In this document: positions 9,315 to 18,667 of the stretch, piece after piece
Layout of the letters: every line of letters starts with the position of its first letter
Position numbering within the stretch: the stretch's first letter is position 1
Assembly: GCA_964449075.1 (NCBI GenBank)
Contig: CAYVBJ010000008.1
Coordinates: 1-64,000, forward strand
Reading direction: 5' to 3'
DNA from: CAYVBJ01 sp964449075
GTDB taxonomy: Bacteria > Bacteroidota > Rhodothermia > Balneolales > Balneolaceae
Length of the DNA: 64,000 nt
Notes under the pieces: model-generated
Told to the model about the DNA's origin: nothing
The model's database searches: none
The model's input: only the letters and a program-made list of their open reading frames with translations
Made by a program: the position numbers and the translations under genes

Positions 9315-10931
9315 TTGAAGGTACCGGACACTCTTCTCAGTTTTTTATCAAAAAAAGATTCATATCCGCACCAGCCTGATCAGATAACTCATATCCAGAC
9401 ACATATATCTCATGTATTTGTAGTTCCGCCTTTCGTATATAAACTCAAAAAACCGGTCGATTTTGGATTTCTTGATTTTAGCACAGCCGAAAAACGAAAA
9501 CAGTACTGCGAGAAGGAGGTAAAACTGAATCGACGGCTTTGTGATGGCGTCTACATCGGAGTAGTTCCCATCTGCAGGGAAGGGAACTCGTACCGGATCG
9601 GTTCAGAGAAAAATCAGGAAACAGAGCCGGTTGATTACGTTGTGAAAATGAACCAGATGGAAAGAGAAAAATTTTTAATTGGGATTGTTAAAAAAAGAGA
9701 ATTGAGTGACAGACACCTGGACAAGGTGGTTAAGAAGCTTGTCCCCTTTTACAAAAATCAAAAGCCGGATGAAGAGATTTTAAAATATGGAGACCCGGAG
9801 AGAATCAGATTTAATACGGATGAAAATTTTGAACAGACCAGACCTTATATTGGTCAAACAGTAGATAAAACGGCTTATACATCAATTCGTTACTTTACTA
9901 ATAAATTTCTTAAGAGCGGGGAAAGATTTTTCAGAGAAAGAGTAAAGGAAAAACGGATTGTAGACGGGCATGGAGATCTGCATTTAGAACACATCAACAT
10001 ATCCGGGGAAACGGTCTGTATTTACGATTGCATAGAGTTCAATGAGCGATTTCGTTACCAGGATATTGCCGCCGACATTGCCTTCCTGGCAATGGACCTG
10101 GATTTTTACAGGTATTTCAGAAAAAGCCGCAAGTTTATATCCGGCATGGCCGAAAAACTAAATGATCCCGGCATTCACCGTATAATCGATTTTTATAAAT
10201 GCTATCGGGCTTATGTACGCGGAAAGGTGAAAAGTATGGAGAGCAGTGAAGAAGAAGTACCTGGGAACGATCGCAAGAAAGCTGCTGAAAAGGCGAAAAG
10301 GAATTTTCAGCTGGCGCTAAACTATGCCTTATTCGGGTCGGAACCGGTGTTGCTGGTTTATATGGGCCGTGTTGCAAGCGGAAAAAGTACACTGGCCGGG
10401 CAAACAGCAGAAAAAACGGGCCTCCGGCATTTTATGACGGATAAGATCCGAAAAACAATTGCGGGAGTACCCGAAACCACACGTCTGCCTGAGAATGAAC
10501 GGCAACAGCTCTACCGGCCGGATCTGTCTGATAAAACCTATCATACACTTCTTAAAAACGGAATCTCCCTGGCCAAAAAAGGTGAAAGTGCCATCCTGGA
10601 CGGTACATTCGGTAGTAAAGAGAAAAGAGCAAATATTCTGACGAAGTGCAAGAAAGAGGGAATTCGCGTTCTTTTTATTGAAACAACAGCTGCAGATGAA
10701 CTTCGGTCTGAGAGACTGAAGCAGCGAAAGAATCAATCCGATGTAATATCAGATGCACGATATGAAGATATGGACTTCCTGGATGACCGCTTTGAAAATC
10801 CGGATGAATTAAACTCTGAACTATTGGTTCGGATTGACACATCCGGACCGGCCGAAAAAACCCTGGATAAACTATTTCATTCATTTGTGGATTCACATCT
10901 CAACCGGCTTCTTTCCAATGATTCCGCTTAA
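9315..10931 (+). CDS. Phosphotransferase-like / AAA-type P-loop kinase fusion protein
   Basis: A 538-residue, two-domain cytoplasmic protein starting at TTG (9315); no in-frame ATG is placed better. Residues 1-335 resemble aminoglycoside/choline kinase-like phosphotransferases (COG2187): VDGHGDLHLEHI with Asp217, His219 and Asp221 is the Brenner-type catalytic loop, and IYDCIEFNERFRYQDI is the metal-binding region. Residues about 345-510 form a P-loop kinase (COG0645): GRVASGKS at 351-358 is Walker A, LDGTFGSKEKR follows, and a lid rich in Arg/Lys (SERLKQRKNQSD) is present. This fusion is known as a family, but its substrate is unknown. The stop overlaps the start of the methyltransferase gene by 14 bases. 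Confidence 0.8.
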   Translation: MKVPDTLLSFLSKKDSYPHQPDQITHIQTHISHVFVVPPFVYKLKKPVDFGFLDFSTAEKRKQYCEKEVKLNRRLCDGVYIGVVPICREGNSYRIGSEKNQETEPVDYVVKMNQMEREKFLIGIVKKRELSDRHLDKVVKKLVPFYKNQKPDEEILKYGDPERIRFNTDENFEQTRPYIGQTVDKTAYTSIRYFTNKFLKSGERFFRERVKEKRIVDGHGDLHLEHINISGETVCIYDCIEFNERFRYQDIAADIAFLAMDLDFYRYFRKSRKFISGMAEKLNDPGIHRIIDFYKCYRAYVRGKVKSMESSEEEVPGNDRKKAAEKAKRNFQLALNYALFGSEPVLLVYMGRVASGKSTLAGQTAEKTGLRHFMTDKIRKTIAGVPETTRLPENERQQLYRPDLSDKTYHTLLKNGISLAKKGESAILDGTFGSKEKRANILTKCKKEGIRVLFIETTAADELRSERLKQRKNQSDVISDARYEDMDFLDDRFENPDELNSELLVRIDTSGPAEKTLDKLFHSFVDSHLNRLLSNDSA

Positions 10932-11571
10932 ACGAACTTACGATGAAACTGACGTATACCGGCAGTTTTCAGGTGCTGCGTGGTTTTACGATGTGTGGGC
11001 TAAGCTTACCGAATCAAAAGCAGCAGACATGGCTCTTGAGTGGGCTGATCTTCCTGGAAAAGCCAAAATCCTGGAAGCTGCTGTTGGAACCGGGCTTTTT
11101 TTTGAACGTCTTGTCGAGAAAAACCCTGACGGGTACACAGCCGGGTTCGACCTCTCTCGTGAAATGCTTGGCAAAGCCAAAGATCGACTTCTACCCTATA
11201 AAAAAAATCATTATTTCGATCTGAATCTAGGTTCCGTTTACAACCTGCGGTATGGAAAAAACCGGTTCGACTATCTCTTCAATAACTATATGCTTGATCT
11301 TCTCCCCGAAAAAGATTTTATACCTATTCTCAAATCCTTCCATCGCATCTTGAAACCTGGTGGCACACTGATCATCTGCAGTATGACTTTTCCCGAAAAA
11401 TGGTATCAAAAACACTGGCTATTTCTTGCAGAACATTTCCCCGATATTCTTAACGGGTGCCGTCCTGTCTCACTTGTTTCACCTCTTGAAGAAGCCGGGT
11501 TCACCATTGAAAAACGGGCACGTGTAAGTCAGTTTACCTTTCCGAGTGAAATAATTATGAGCCGAGCCTGA
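10918..11571 (+). CDS. Class I SAM-dependent methyltransferase
   Basis: I start the protein at ATG 10918, overlapping the previous gene's stop by 14 bases; an upstream in-frame start at 10834 would add 28 unlikely residues inside that gene. The 217-residue protein has the Rossmann methyltransferase motif I (ILEAAVGTGLFFE), an acidic turn after strand 2 (AGFDLSREML), motif II-III (FDYLFNNYMLDLLP) and LKPGGTLIICSM. The layout is that of UbiE/COQ5-like small-molecule methyltransferases, but the substrate cannot be told. The overlap suggests coupling to the kinase fusion. Confidence 0.8.
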   Translation: MIPLKRTYDETDVYRQFSGAAWFYDVWAKLTESKAADMALEWADLPGKAKILEAAVGTGLFFERLVEKNPDGYTAGFDLSREMLGKAKDRLLPYKKNHYFDLNLGSVYNLRYGKNRFDYLFNNYMLDLLPEKDFIPILKSFHRILKPGGTLIICSMTFPEKWYQKHWLFLAEHFPDILNGCRPVSLVSPLEEAGFTIEKRARVSQFTFPSEIIMSRA

Positions 11572-11606
11572 TACAACCATTGATCCTGCGCCATTCTGAG
11601 TTCGAA

Positions 11607-11631
11607 ACTTCGTGGCAATAACCGCCTGTTT
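11607..11631. repeat. Short dispersed repeat (copy also at 5621-5646)
   Basis: CGTGGCAATAACC and its flanks (ACTT before, GCCTGTTT after) match 5621-5646 with a few changes. It abuts the 3' end of the NhaC gene. Confidence 0.35.
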
Positions 11632-11632
11632 A

Positions 11633-13213
11633 TCAAACAAAAACAATCACAAGTGCTGCATAGGTGAGCATCGCCAGCAGGCCTGCGGCAATCGCTAAAG
11701 GGAATTGAGTATAGACGTGGTCCATGAGATCACAACCGGTGGCAAGAGACGACAGAATGGTTGTGTCGGATATGGGTGAGCACTGATCCCCGAAAACACT
11801 GCCGCCGATCACCGCTCCAAAACAGAGTGTAAGGAAGAATGTATCGGGTACAACAGCCCACGCCAGCGGAACGGCAACCGGGAAAACGACCGCATAGGTT
11901 CCCCATGAGGTGCCGGTTGAGAAAGCAATCAGCATGCAGAGAACCATAAGGCTGCCCGGCAGTGCGGCAGGCGGAATCACATCACCAATCATAGCTACCA
12001 CATAACCGGCTGTACCAACGGCATCAGCTACTTCCTTCAGTGTTACCGCAAGTGCCAGAATAATTGCACCGATAGTAACACCTTTGCACCCGTCAATAAA
12101 CCCATCGATGGTATCCTGAAGCTTCATACCCTTTCCGATTGCAATTAAAAATCCTACTAAAACTGCCAGCACAAATGCTTCTGCAATCAGAAGTGTCGGA
12201 TCATCGGTTCTGCCGAGAAAAAAGTAGGTATAGACATATGGGATAATCGCCACACCCAAAAGCGCTCCAATCGGACCGAAGAAATCGATAAGTCCAGGTT
12301 GATAACCTTTCGGTATCTTCTGGACGGTGAGTTCATCAGCAGCCATCGGGTTGGCCCCTGCCCTGTTGAGTTTGCCGGTTTGACGGGATCTCTCAATGGC
12401 TGCACGCATTTTTTTTCCGGGTACAAACGGAAGCATTTCCCATGCAAAAAGAAACGTAATCAGGATTGCAAAAATCGCATAAAAATTGAACGCAATTGCT
12501 GAAAAGAAAAAGGCAACTCCATCCTGAGTGTTTTCAAAAAGAGGGAGTGTTCCGATCACAAGCCCGCTTACATAGAAAGGCCAGACGTTGAAAGGAATGA
12601 GCGTTGCTGCGGGTGAAGCGGTCGAATCTACCATATAGGCAAGCTCCTCGTGCGACACTTCATGCCGGTCTGATACGGGCCTGACTGTTGCCCCGGTGAG
12701 AACCGTGCTGATGGTACCGCCCTGGTGGAATACAAGTCCCATTATCCATGTGAAAAACTTGGCCGACCTCGGCCCGCGAATAATCAGGTCCCCGGCCCAT
12801 TTGGCAAAATACTCTGCTCCGCCCGTGCGTGTCCATATGCCAATTAACCCACCCAGTGCCCAGAGATAAACCATAAGTATAAGTGCAAAGCTTTCGGTGC
12901 CAATGGATGGTATCAGAAAATTCTGAACAATGTTGATATCGCCCGAAATAACCCCTCCCAAGCAAATTCCGATAAAGAGCGCGCTCACTACTTCACGGGT
13001 CCAGAATGCGAGTACAATCGCTACAAGCGGCGGCATCACAGACCAAAAGCCGAAATGTCCGTCCTGTTCAGGAAAACTCCCGGAATAATAGACTCCCGTG
13101 ATAATCAACGCTAAGAAAACACCGGTATATATTCTCCGGCGTGTTACCGGGTCACCAAATTTCCTGCTGAAATAACCGACCTGTTTTCTCATAACTTCGT
13201 GGATTTTTAACAA
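11633..13213 (-). CDS. nhaC: Na+/H+ antiporter of the NhaC family
   Basis: A 526-residue inner-membrane protein with about 12 hydrophobic helices. The N-terminus is basic and cytoplasmic, then MPPLVAIVLAFWTREVVSALFIGICLGG opens the family core. ASPAATLIPFNVWPFYVSG and GGSVFGDQCSPISDTTILSSLATGCD, with conserved Asp/Ser/Thr in a membrane setting, are characteristic of NhaC-type ion transporters. It probably exchanges protons for sodium; some relatives carry organic acids or amino acids instead. An ATG at 13192 would also serve. It stands alone, converging with the methyltransferase gene, and fits a marine or saline lifestyle, which is inference. Confidence 0.85.
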   Translation of the reverse strand: MLKIHEVMRKQVGYFSRKFGDPVTRRRIYTGVFLALIITGVYYSGSFPEQDGHFGFWSVMPPLVAIVLAFWTREVVSALFIGICLGGVISGDINIVQNFLIPSIGTESFALILMVYLWALGGLIGIWTRTGGAEYFAKWAGDLIIRGPRSAKFFTWIMGLVFHQGGTISTVLTGATVRPVSDRHEVSHEELAYMVDSTASPAATLIPFNVWPFYVSGLVIGTLPLFENTQDGVAFFFSAIAFNFYAIFAILITFLFAWEMLPFVPGKKMRAAIERSRQTGKLNRAGANPMAADELTVQKIPKGYQPGLIDFFGPIGALLGVAIIPYVYTYFFLGRTDDPTLLIAEAFVLAVLVGFLIAIGKGMKLQDTIDGFIDGCKGVTIGAIILALAVTLKEVADAVGTAGYVVAMIGDVIPPAALPGSLMVLCMLIAFSTGTSWGTYAVVFPVAVPLAWAVVPDTFFLTLCFGAVIGGSVFGDQCSPISDTTILSSLATGCDLMDHVYTQFPLAIAAGLLAMLTYAALVIVFV

Positions 13214-13291
13214 AAATTTCCACGCAAGATAAAACCTGATTTTGAAAATGCCGAATTTAGATAAATAACCGGTATCGGAAAGTTATTTGTT

Positions 13292-14323
13292 TTATTCCGG
13301 AAGCAAGGCATTTTTGATTTGGATTATTTCGCGGTTAAAACGGTCAGGGTTACCTATAAACGGCGCATGCGAACAATCCTCCATTACAATCAAATGTTTG
13401 CCTTCCGGTGCATAGACATACTTGTAATATTCTTCTACAAGTTCAGCAGGTGTATTGTAATCATTTTCTCCCACGATAAACCAAACCGGCAAATCAAGTT
13501 CCGGAACTTCAGAAAAAAGGTCGACATCCCTTGTCTCTTCCCACATCGGGCCGCTTCCGCGATTGGCCCCGTCAAACCACCTTATGTAATCGAAAATTGT
13601 ATATTCCGGTGCCTGAAGTGCATACTTTAACAGGGTGAGTATATCCTCATCCATTCCGCCTCCAAATTCGTCCTTCATTTTTGCGAATGCAACATACCTA
13701 TCATGATCCTTGTAGGGAGGCGTGCCAAGTTCTGCAAATTTCTGCATTTGTACTTCTGTTCCTGAACTGCGAACCCTCCCCTTCAGCCATTCATAAGAAA
13801 TTTTTTCAGCTTTTTCGGAATGTACTACCTGGGATACTGATATAAATGCATGGTAATATTCAGGAGTCCGGTTCACAGAACGAATGCCAAGCTGTGTGCC
13901 CCAAGAATGGCCCAGAAGATAGATTTTTCTTTTTTGAAACCGTTCTAATAGGTGTTGCGTTACTTCCTCAACATCTTTCAAGTAGCGCTCAAAAGTCATC
14001 GCCTCTTCGTCAAAGCCTGCCGGGTTTGATTTTCCTGATCCCCGCTGATCCCAGTGAACTACGATATACTCTTGTTCTAGTTCCTCTGTAAATGCGTGAT
14101 GGATTGGCATCTGTGCCGCACCCGGACCTCCATGAAGCCAGAGCAGAACAGGATTTGAAACATCCTTTCCTCTCATCAAAAGCCACTGTTCTATTCCGCC
14201 TATATCAACAGATGTCAATTCCGAAACTGCATCAGGACCGTCAATCTCGTTTGTTTTAGCTGAACATCCATACAGCAAAACAGTAAAGAAAACTAGAATG
14301 ATATATGATAGATCAAATTTCAC
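13292..14323 (-). CDS. Alpha/beta hydrolase lipoprotein (prolyl aminopeptidase-like, S33)
   Basis: A 343-residue lipoprotein: the signal helix ends in LLYGC, so it is anchored on the periplasmic side. The hydrolase fold is clear: WLHGGPGAAQ is the HGGPG oxyanion motif of S33 proline iminopeptidases, HWDQRGSGKSNP follows, LLGHSWGTQLG carries the nucleophile Ser, VGENDYNTP the acid and DCSHAPF the catalytic His. The substrate may be N-terminal proline peptides or a small ester; the motifs do not decide. It stands alone, upstream of the NhaC gene on the same strand. Confidence 0.8.
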   Translation of the reverse strand: MKFDLSYIILVFFTVLLYGCSAKTNEIDGPDAVSELTSVDIGGIEQWLLMRGKDVSNPVLLWLHGGPGAAQMPIHHAFTEELEQEYIVVHWDQRGSGKSNPAGFDEEAMTFERYLKDVEEVTQHLLERFQKRKIYLLGHSWGTQLGIRSVNRTPEYYHAFISVSQVVHSEKAEKISYEWLKGRVRSSGTEVQMQKFAELGTPPYKDHDRYVAFAKMKDEFGGGMDEDILTLLKYALQAPEYTIFDYIRWFDGANRGSGPMWEETRDVDLFSEVPELDLPVWFIVGENDYNTPAELVEEYYKYVYAPEGKHLIVMEDCSHAPFIGNPDRFNREIIQIKNALLPE

Positions 14324-14550
14324 GCCAGGATAACTTAAACTCCTTTTTTATTAAAATTTATTATTAATTTGACTTATTAGCTGAAGGGGAAAATCTGATT
14401 TTAATTATCTGATACTATGTATGTAATGTTTTCCTTTACAATATATTCAGATGCCGAGGGGCATTTTAATATGTTTTAAAATTATATATTGAAAAACTAC
14501 TTTTTCATCCGAAATTGGATTTGGGTATTGTCATGATTTGGGTAAATGAA

Positions 14551-15315
14551 ATGAAGGTAAGGAAGTACAATCAGACTGCAGGTTTTGCATTGTTGATCTG
14601 GCTCTCCCTTGCTGCAACTCTTACAGCCCAGAACGCTGCTGAAATCATCAGGGAAATGGACCAGGTAATGCGGGGCGAATCAAGTTATTCGGAAATGACA
14701 ATGAAAATTGAACGTCCCCGCTACGACAGGGAAGTGTCTATGAAAGCATGGGCGAAAGGAGATGATTTTTCTCTCATTTTGATTACCGCCCCCGATCGTG
14801 ACAGGGGCACTGCATACCTGAAGAGAAATTCAGAAATATGGAACTATGTGCCGAATATCGACAGGACAATTAAAATGCCGCCATCAATGATGTCGCAATC
14901 CTGGATGGGTTCCGATTTCACAAATGATGACCTGGTAAGGGAGAGCTCAACAGTGGATGATTATGAGCACAAAATATTACGGGAAGAGACCTACCGGGGA
15001 ATGGAAACCTGGGTTTTGGAACTTATACCGCATCCTGAAACACCGGTGGTATGGGGGAAAGTAATTGTATGGGTTTCAAAAGAGGATTATCTGCAGTTGC
15101 GATCAGAACAGTACGATCAGCAGAATGAGCTTGCCAGTACTATAGAGTTTGATGAAATAGAGGTAATGGATGAGAGAAAAATCCCCACTAAACTTACAAT
15201 GACACCCGCTGATAAACCTGATCATCACACGATACTCAAATACAACGAGCTTGAATTTAATATTGATATCAAAGAATCCTTTTTTTCGAAGGCAAATATG
15301 AAAAGGGTCAGGTAA
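14551..15315 (+). CDS. LolA-like outer-membrane lipoprotein-sorting protein (COG2834)
   Basis: I start at ATG 14551, which gives a clean signal peptide (MKVRKYNQTAGFALLIWLSL... LTAQ); a TTG at 14515 would add 12 residues. The 255-residue periplasmic protein resembles COG2834 proteins: AAEIIREMDQVMRGESSYSEMTMKI at the mature start, then WAKGDDFSLILITAPDRDRGTAYL and NIDRTIKMPPSMMSQSWMGSDF, the family's signature region. Family members have a LolA-type half-barrel that binds lipid or acyl chains. It is the first gene of a five-gene operon with two FtsX-type permeases, an ATPase and a barrel, so it probably receives lipid or lipoprotein cargo from them. The cargo is unknown. Confidence 0.8.
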   Translation: MKVRKYNQTAGFALLIWLSLAATLTAQNAAEIIREMDQVMRGESSYSEMTMKIERPRYDREVSMKAWAKGDDFSLILITAPDRDRGTAYLKRNSEIWNYVPNIDRTIKMPPSMMSQSWMGSDFTNDDLVRESSTVDDYEHKILREETYRGMETWVLELIPHPETPVVWGKVIVWVSKEDYLQLRSEQYDQQNELASTIEFDEIEVMDERKIPTKLTMTPADKPDHHTILKYNELEFNIDIKESFFSKANMKRVR

Positions 15316-15337
15316 AGGATAATTAAAAAAACAGAGA

Positions 15338-16558
15338 ATGTATGTAAAACTTGCATGGCGTAATATCTGGAGAAACAAACGGCGAACATTGATCACAATG
15401 AGTTCGATAATGTTTGCAGTGGTTTTTGCACTTTTTATCGAATCCCTGGAAAGAGGAGCACACAATCTTATGGTCGATAATATGACCGATTTCCATACCG
15501 GATATCTTCAGATACAAGACTATCGCTATGAAGATGAGCCTTCCCTCGATAATGCTTTTCATTTTGATTCTGCCATGCAGGAACAGATTCTGGAAACAAG
15601 TGAAAACATTGATTTTATTGTGCCCCGAATAGAAACGTTCATGCTCGCTGCAAGTAAAGAACAGACCCGTGGCGCCATTGTACTTGGAATTAAGCCAACA
15701 GCCGAACAGGAGTTAAACAATTTGAAAGAGCGTATCACTGAGGGCAGTTTTTTTGAGGCTGAAGAAAGTGGTGCCGTGCTTGGTGAAGGACTGGCCGGCA
15801 GACTAAAAATCGGAATCGGTGATTCACTGGCACTGCTCGGACAAGGCCGATTTGGAATGACAGCGTCCGGTCTTTATAAAATTACCGGTCTTGTGGACCA
15901 CCCTTTACAAGAGATGAACAACCAGGTGGTTTACATCTCCTTACCGGATGCGCAGTGGATGCTGTCTGCTGAAGATCGAATTACACACCTGCTGATAAAT
16001 CCAGAACACATTAGTGATACTGAAATTCTTGCCGGTAAACTGGAATCAGAATTACCAAATGATGAACTGCGGGTGCTTACCTGGAAAGAGATGATGCCGG
16101 AACTCATTGAAGCGCTTGAATTCGACCGTACACAAACCCGTTTTTTCATGCTTGTTCTCTATGTGGTTATCGGGTTTGGTATTTTTGGCACGATCCTGAC
16201 GATGACACTTGAACGGCTGAGGGAGTTTGGTATACTTCTTTCAGTTGGTATGCAGCGCATGAAACTGGGTGCGGTTGTATTTATAGAGACATTCTTCATA
16301 AGTATCCTGGGGATTTTATCAGGCTTTGGGCTGGGACTGATCCTATTGCTCTATTTCTTTTACAACCCGATTGAACTGAAAGATGATGTAGCAGAAATTA
16401 TGCTGGAATTCGGATTGCAACCTATTATTCCGGTTGCTATTGAGCCTGAAATTTTTGTTTGGCAGGGACTTATTGTTTTTATGATAACAACTGTTATCTG
16501 TTTTTATCCGACGTTAAAAATTGCAAACCTGGATATCCTCGATGCGGCAAAAACATAA
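15338..16558 (+). CDS. ABC transporter permease, FtsX/LolCE-like (first)
   Basis: This 406-residue inner-membrane protein starts 22 bases after the LolA-like gene. It has the MacB/LolCE layout: one N-terminal helix (MSSIMFAVVFALFI), a large periplasmic domain (residues about 45-270) and three C-terminal helices with ILTMTLERLREFGILLSVGM, the FtsX signature. WRNIWRNKRRTLITM at the N-terminus is the usual opening. It should pair with the second permease and the ATPase to form a mechanotransmission-type ABC complex, driving cargo from the membrane to the LolA-like protein. The specific cargo is not shown by sequence. Confidence 0.85.
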   Translation: MYVKLAWRNIWRNKRRTLITMSSIMFAVVFALFIESLERGAHNLMVDNMTDFHTGYLQIQDYRYEDEPSLDNAFHFDSAMQEQILETSENIDFIVPRIETFMLAASKEQTRGAIVLGIKPTAEQELNNLKERITEGSFFEAEESGAVLGEGLAGRLKIGIGDSLALLGQGRFGMTASGLYKITGLVDHPLQEMNNQVVYISLPDAQWMLSAEDRITHLLINPEHISDTEILAGKLESELPNDELRVLTWKEMMPELIEALEFDRTQTRFFMLVLYVVIGFGIFGTILTMTLERLREFGILLSVGMQRMKLGAVVFIETFFISILGILSGFGLGLILLLYFFYNPIELKDDVAEIMLEFGLQPIIPVAIEPEIFVWQGLIVFMITTVICFYPTLKIANLDILDAAKT

Positions 16559-16638
16559 ATTAAAGGGTTAACCTATATGTCATGCGCCGGGCTCAATATT
16601 ATTACCGGCTGAGAAAAAGATAAACTGAAAAGTAAATT

Positions 16639-17865
16639 ATGAAAATGCTGGCTTCCATATCATGGAGAAATATCTGGAGACACCCTGCAAGAAGCGGGGT
16701 ACTTGTGGGAGCGGTCATAATTGGAATCTGGGCCGGACTTGTGATCTCAGCATGGACGAACGGAGTCATCGAACAGCGCATAAACAAAGTAATACAGGAA
16801 GAGCTGACTCATCTCCAAATTCACCATCCGGATTTTTTAACCGAAAGAGAACCCGAGTTGATCATCACTTCAGTTGATGAAATTTTTTCATTCCTGCAGG
16901 GTGATCCGCGTGTTCAAAACTTTACAGCCCGCACGATCGCAGACGGTATGATTCAGTCATCGTTAACAACATCCGGTGTGCAAATATCGGGGGTATTACC
17001 TGAACGGGAAGTCAGAACAACCGAATTTCATAAAAACCTAGTGGAGGGTACGTATCCCGATGCTGATACCCGCAATCCTGTCCTGATCGGAAAAAACCTT
17101 GCCGAAAAACTTAATGTAGTTACAGGAAACAGGATTGTACTCTCTTTCCAGGATATCAACAATGAACTTACATCCGGAGCATTCAATATTACAGGAATAT
17201 TTCGAACAGGTCAAAGTTCGTACGATGAACGAAAAGTACTTGTTCATTCAAGGGATCTTTCCAATTTGATAGCCGGCAAACCTGTGTATCACGAAATTGC
17301 CGTAATGCTGAATGATGCAGAACAGAGTGATGAGCTGGCAGCAGAATTAAATCAACGTTACAAAAATATAGAAGCTGAAACATGGATTGAGTTATCTCCC
17401 GAAATGAGATATATGACCGGGACAGGAGAATCCTACATGTTCTATATCATGGTTGTGATTATCCTGGCTCTTGCCTTCGGAATCCTCAACACAATGCTGA
17501 TGGCTATTTTTGAAAGAATGCGAGAACTGGGAATGCTGATGGCTATTGGCATGAGTAAATCGAGAGTATTTCTGATGATTATGCTCGAATCGGTTTTTAT
17601 TACCGCAACAGGTGCCGCCGGTGGCATTCTATTGGGTTACTTTAGCGTCAGTTACCTCAGTGAACATGGTCTTGATTTAACATCGGTAGGTGGTGACACA
17701 TTAGCCCAGTGGGGATATGATCCGCTTGTCTATCCCTCTATAACTCCTGAAGAATATATCACAGTTTCCATATTAATCATTCTAACCGCTATACTGGCCG
17801 CTGTTTACCCGGCCATCAAAGCACTCAGACTTAAACCCGGTGAAGTGGTACGCGAAAAATTGTAA
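16639..17865 (+). CDS. ABC transporter permease, FtsX/LolCE-like (second)
   Basis: A 408-residue relative of the preceding gene, sharing the opening SWRNIWRHPARSGVLV and the FtsX motif MLMAIFERMRELGMLMAIGMS, with one N-terminal and three C-terminal membrane helices around a periplasmic domain. The two are clearly homologous but diverged, as in LolC/LolE heterodimers. An 80-base gap separates it from the first permease. It ends with AVYPAIKALRLKPGEVVREKL, typical of this family. Function as in the first permease; assignment of LolC or LolE roles is not possible. Confidence 0.85.
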   Translation: MKMLASISWRNIWRHPARSGVLVGAVIIGIWAGLVISAWTNGVIEQRINKVIQEELTHLQIHHPDFLTEREPELIITSVDEIFSFLQGDPRVQNFTARTIADGMIQSSLTTSGVQISGVLPEREVRTTEFHKNLVEGTYPDADTRNPVLIGKNLAEKLNVVTGNRIVLSFQDINNELTSGAFNITGIFRTGQSSYDERKVLVHSRDLSNLIAGKPVYHEIAVMLNDAEQSDELAAELNQRYKNIEAETWIELSPEMRYMTGTGESYMFYIMVVIILALAFGILNTMLMAIFERMRELGMLMAIGMSKSRVFLMIMLESVFITATGAAGGILLGYFSVSYLSEHGLDLTSVGGDTLAQWGYDPLVYPSITPEEYITVSILIILTAILAAVYPAIKALRLKPGEVVREKL

Positions 17866-17980
17866 GAGAACACTTAACATTTATATAAAAATCTGGAAAT
17901 ATGTTTCGTAATAAACTCAGCTTTCTGAAGCTTTCCGCAATACATTTAGAGCGGGTAATTGTCAACTGAATCACCTGAAA

Positions 17981-18667
17981 ATGTCTATTATCACAACACA
18001 TAACCTGTCAAAAATTTATAACCCGGAAACTGTTCCCGTTCATGCGCTCCGGGATGTAAATCTCTCCTTTGAAAAAGGTGAGTTCACTACTGTCCGCGGA
18101 CCATCGGGATCAGGAAAAACCACTCTGCTCAATATGATAGGTGGTCTCGATACACCTTCTGAGGGATACGTTGAAATTGAGGGAACCCGGATCACAGGGA
18201 TGAAAGATAGTAAACTGATAGATTTCAGACTCAATAATATTGGTTTCGTATTCCAGGCTTACAATCTTATACCGGTATTTACAGCATACGAAAATGTATC
18301 ATTCATTATGCTGCTCCAAAAACGTAACAAGAAGGAGATGAAAGAGCGGGCGGAACAGCTTCTTGAAGCTGTAGGACTCAAAGAAAAATTCCATTCCAGG
18401 CCAAAAGAATTATCCGGGGGTGAGCAGCAAAGAGTGGCCGTTGCCCGTGCCCTTGCTTCACGCCCAAAATTTATATTGGCAGATGAACCCACCGCAAACC
18501 TGGATACAAAATCTGCAATGAATCTTCTTGATCTTATGGAGAAGATGAACCGTGAAGAAAATATCACTTTTATTTTTTCTTCACATGACCAGCGTGTTAT
18601 CAACCGGGCACGAAGAGTGATTACAATGGTTGACGGAGCAATAGAAGATGATGAATACGATGAGTAG
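17981..18667 (+). CDS. ABC transporter ATP-binding protein, LolD/MacB-like
   Basis: A 228-residue nucleotide-binding subunit: Walker A GPSGSGKTT at 40-48, Q-loop in FVFQAYNLIPVF, signature LSGGEQQRVAVARAL, Walker B FILADEPTANLD and the H-loop in SSHD. The AYNLIPVFTAYENV wording is standard for the LolD/MacB group. It should power the two FtsX-type permeases encoded just upstream. Its last 20 bases overlap the start of the outer-membrane barrel gene, which ties the barrel to the same operon. Confidence 0.9.
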   Translation: MSIITTHNLSKIYNPETVPVHALRDVNLSFEKGEFTTVRGPSGSGKTTLLNMIGGLDTPSEGYVEIEGTRITGMKDSKLIDFRLNNIGFVFQAYNLIPVFTAYENVSFIMLLQKRNKKEMKERAEQLLEAVGLKEKFHSRPKELSGGEQQRVAVARALASRPKFILADEPTANLDTKSAMNLLDLMEKMNREENITFIFSSHDQRVINRARRVITMVDGAIEDDEYDE

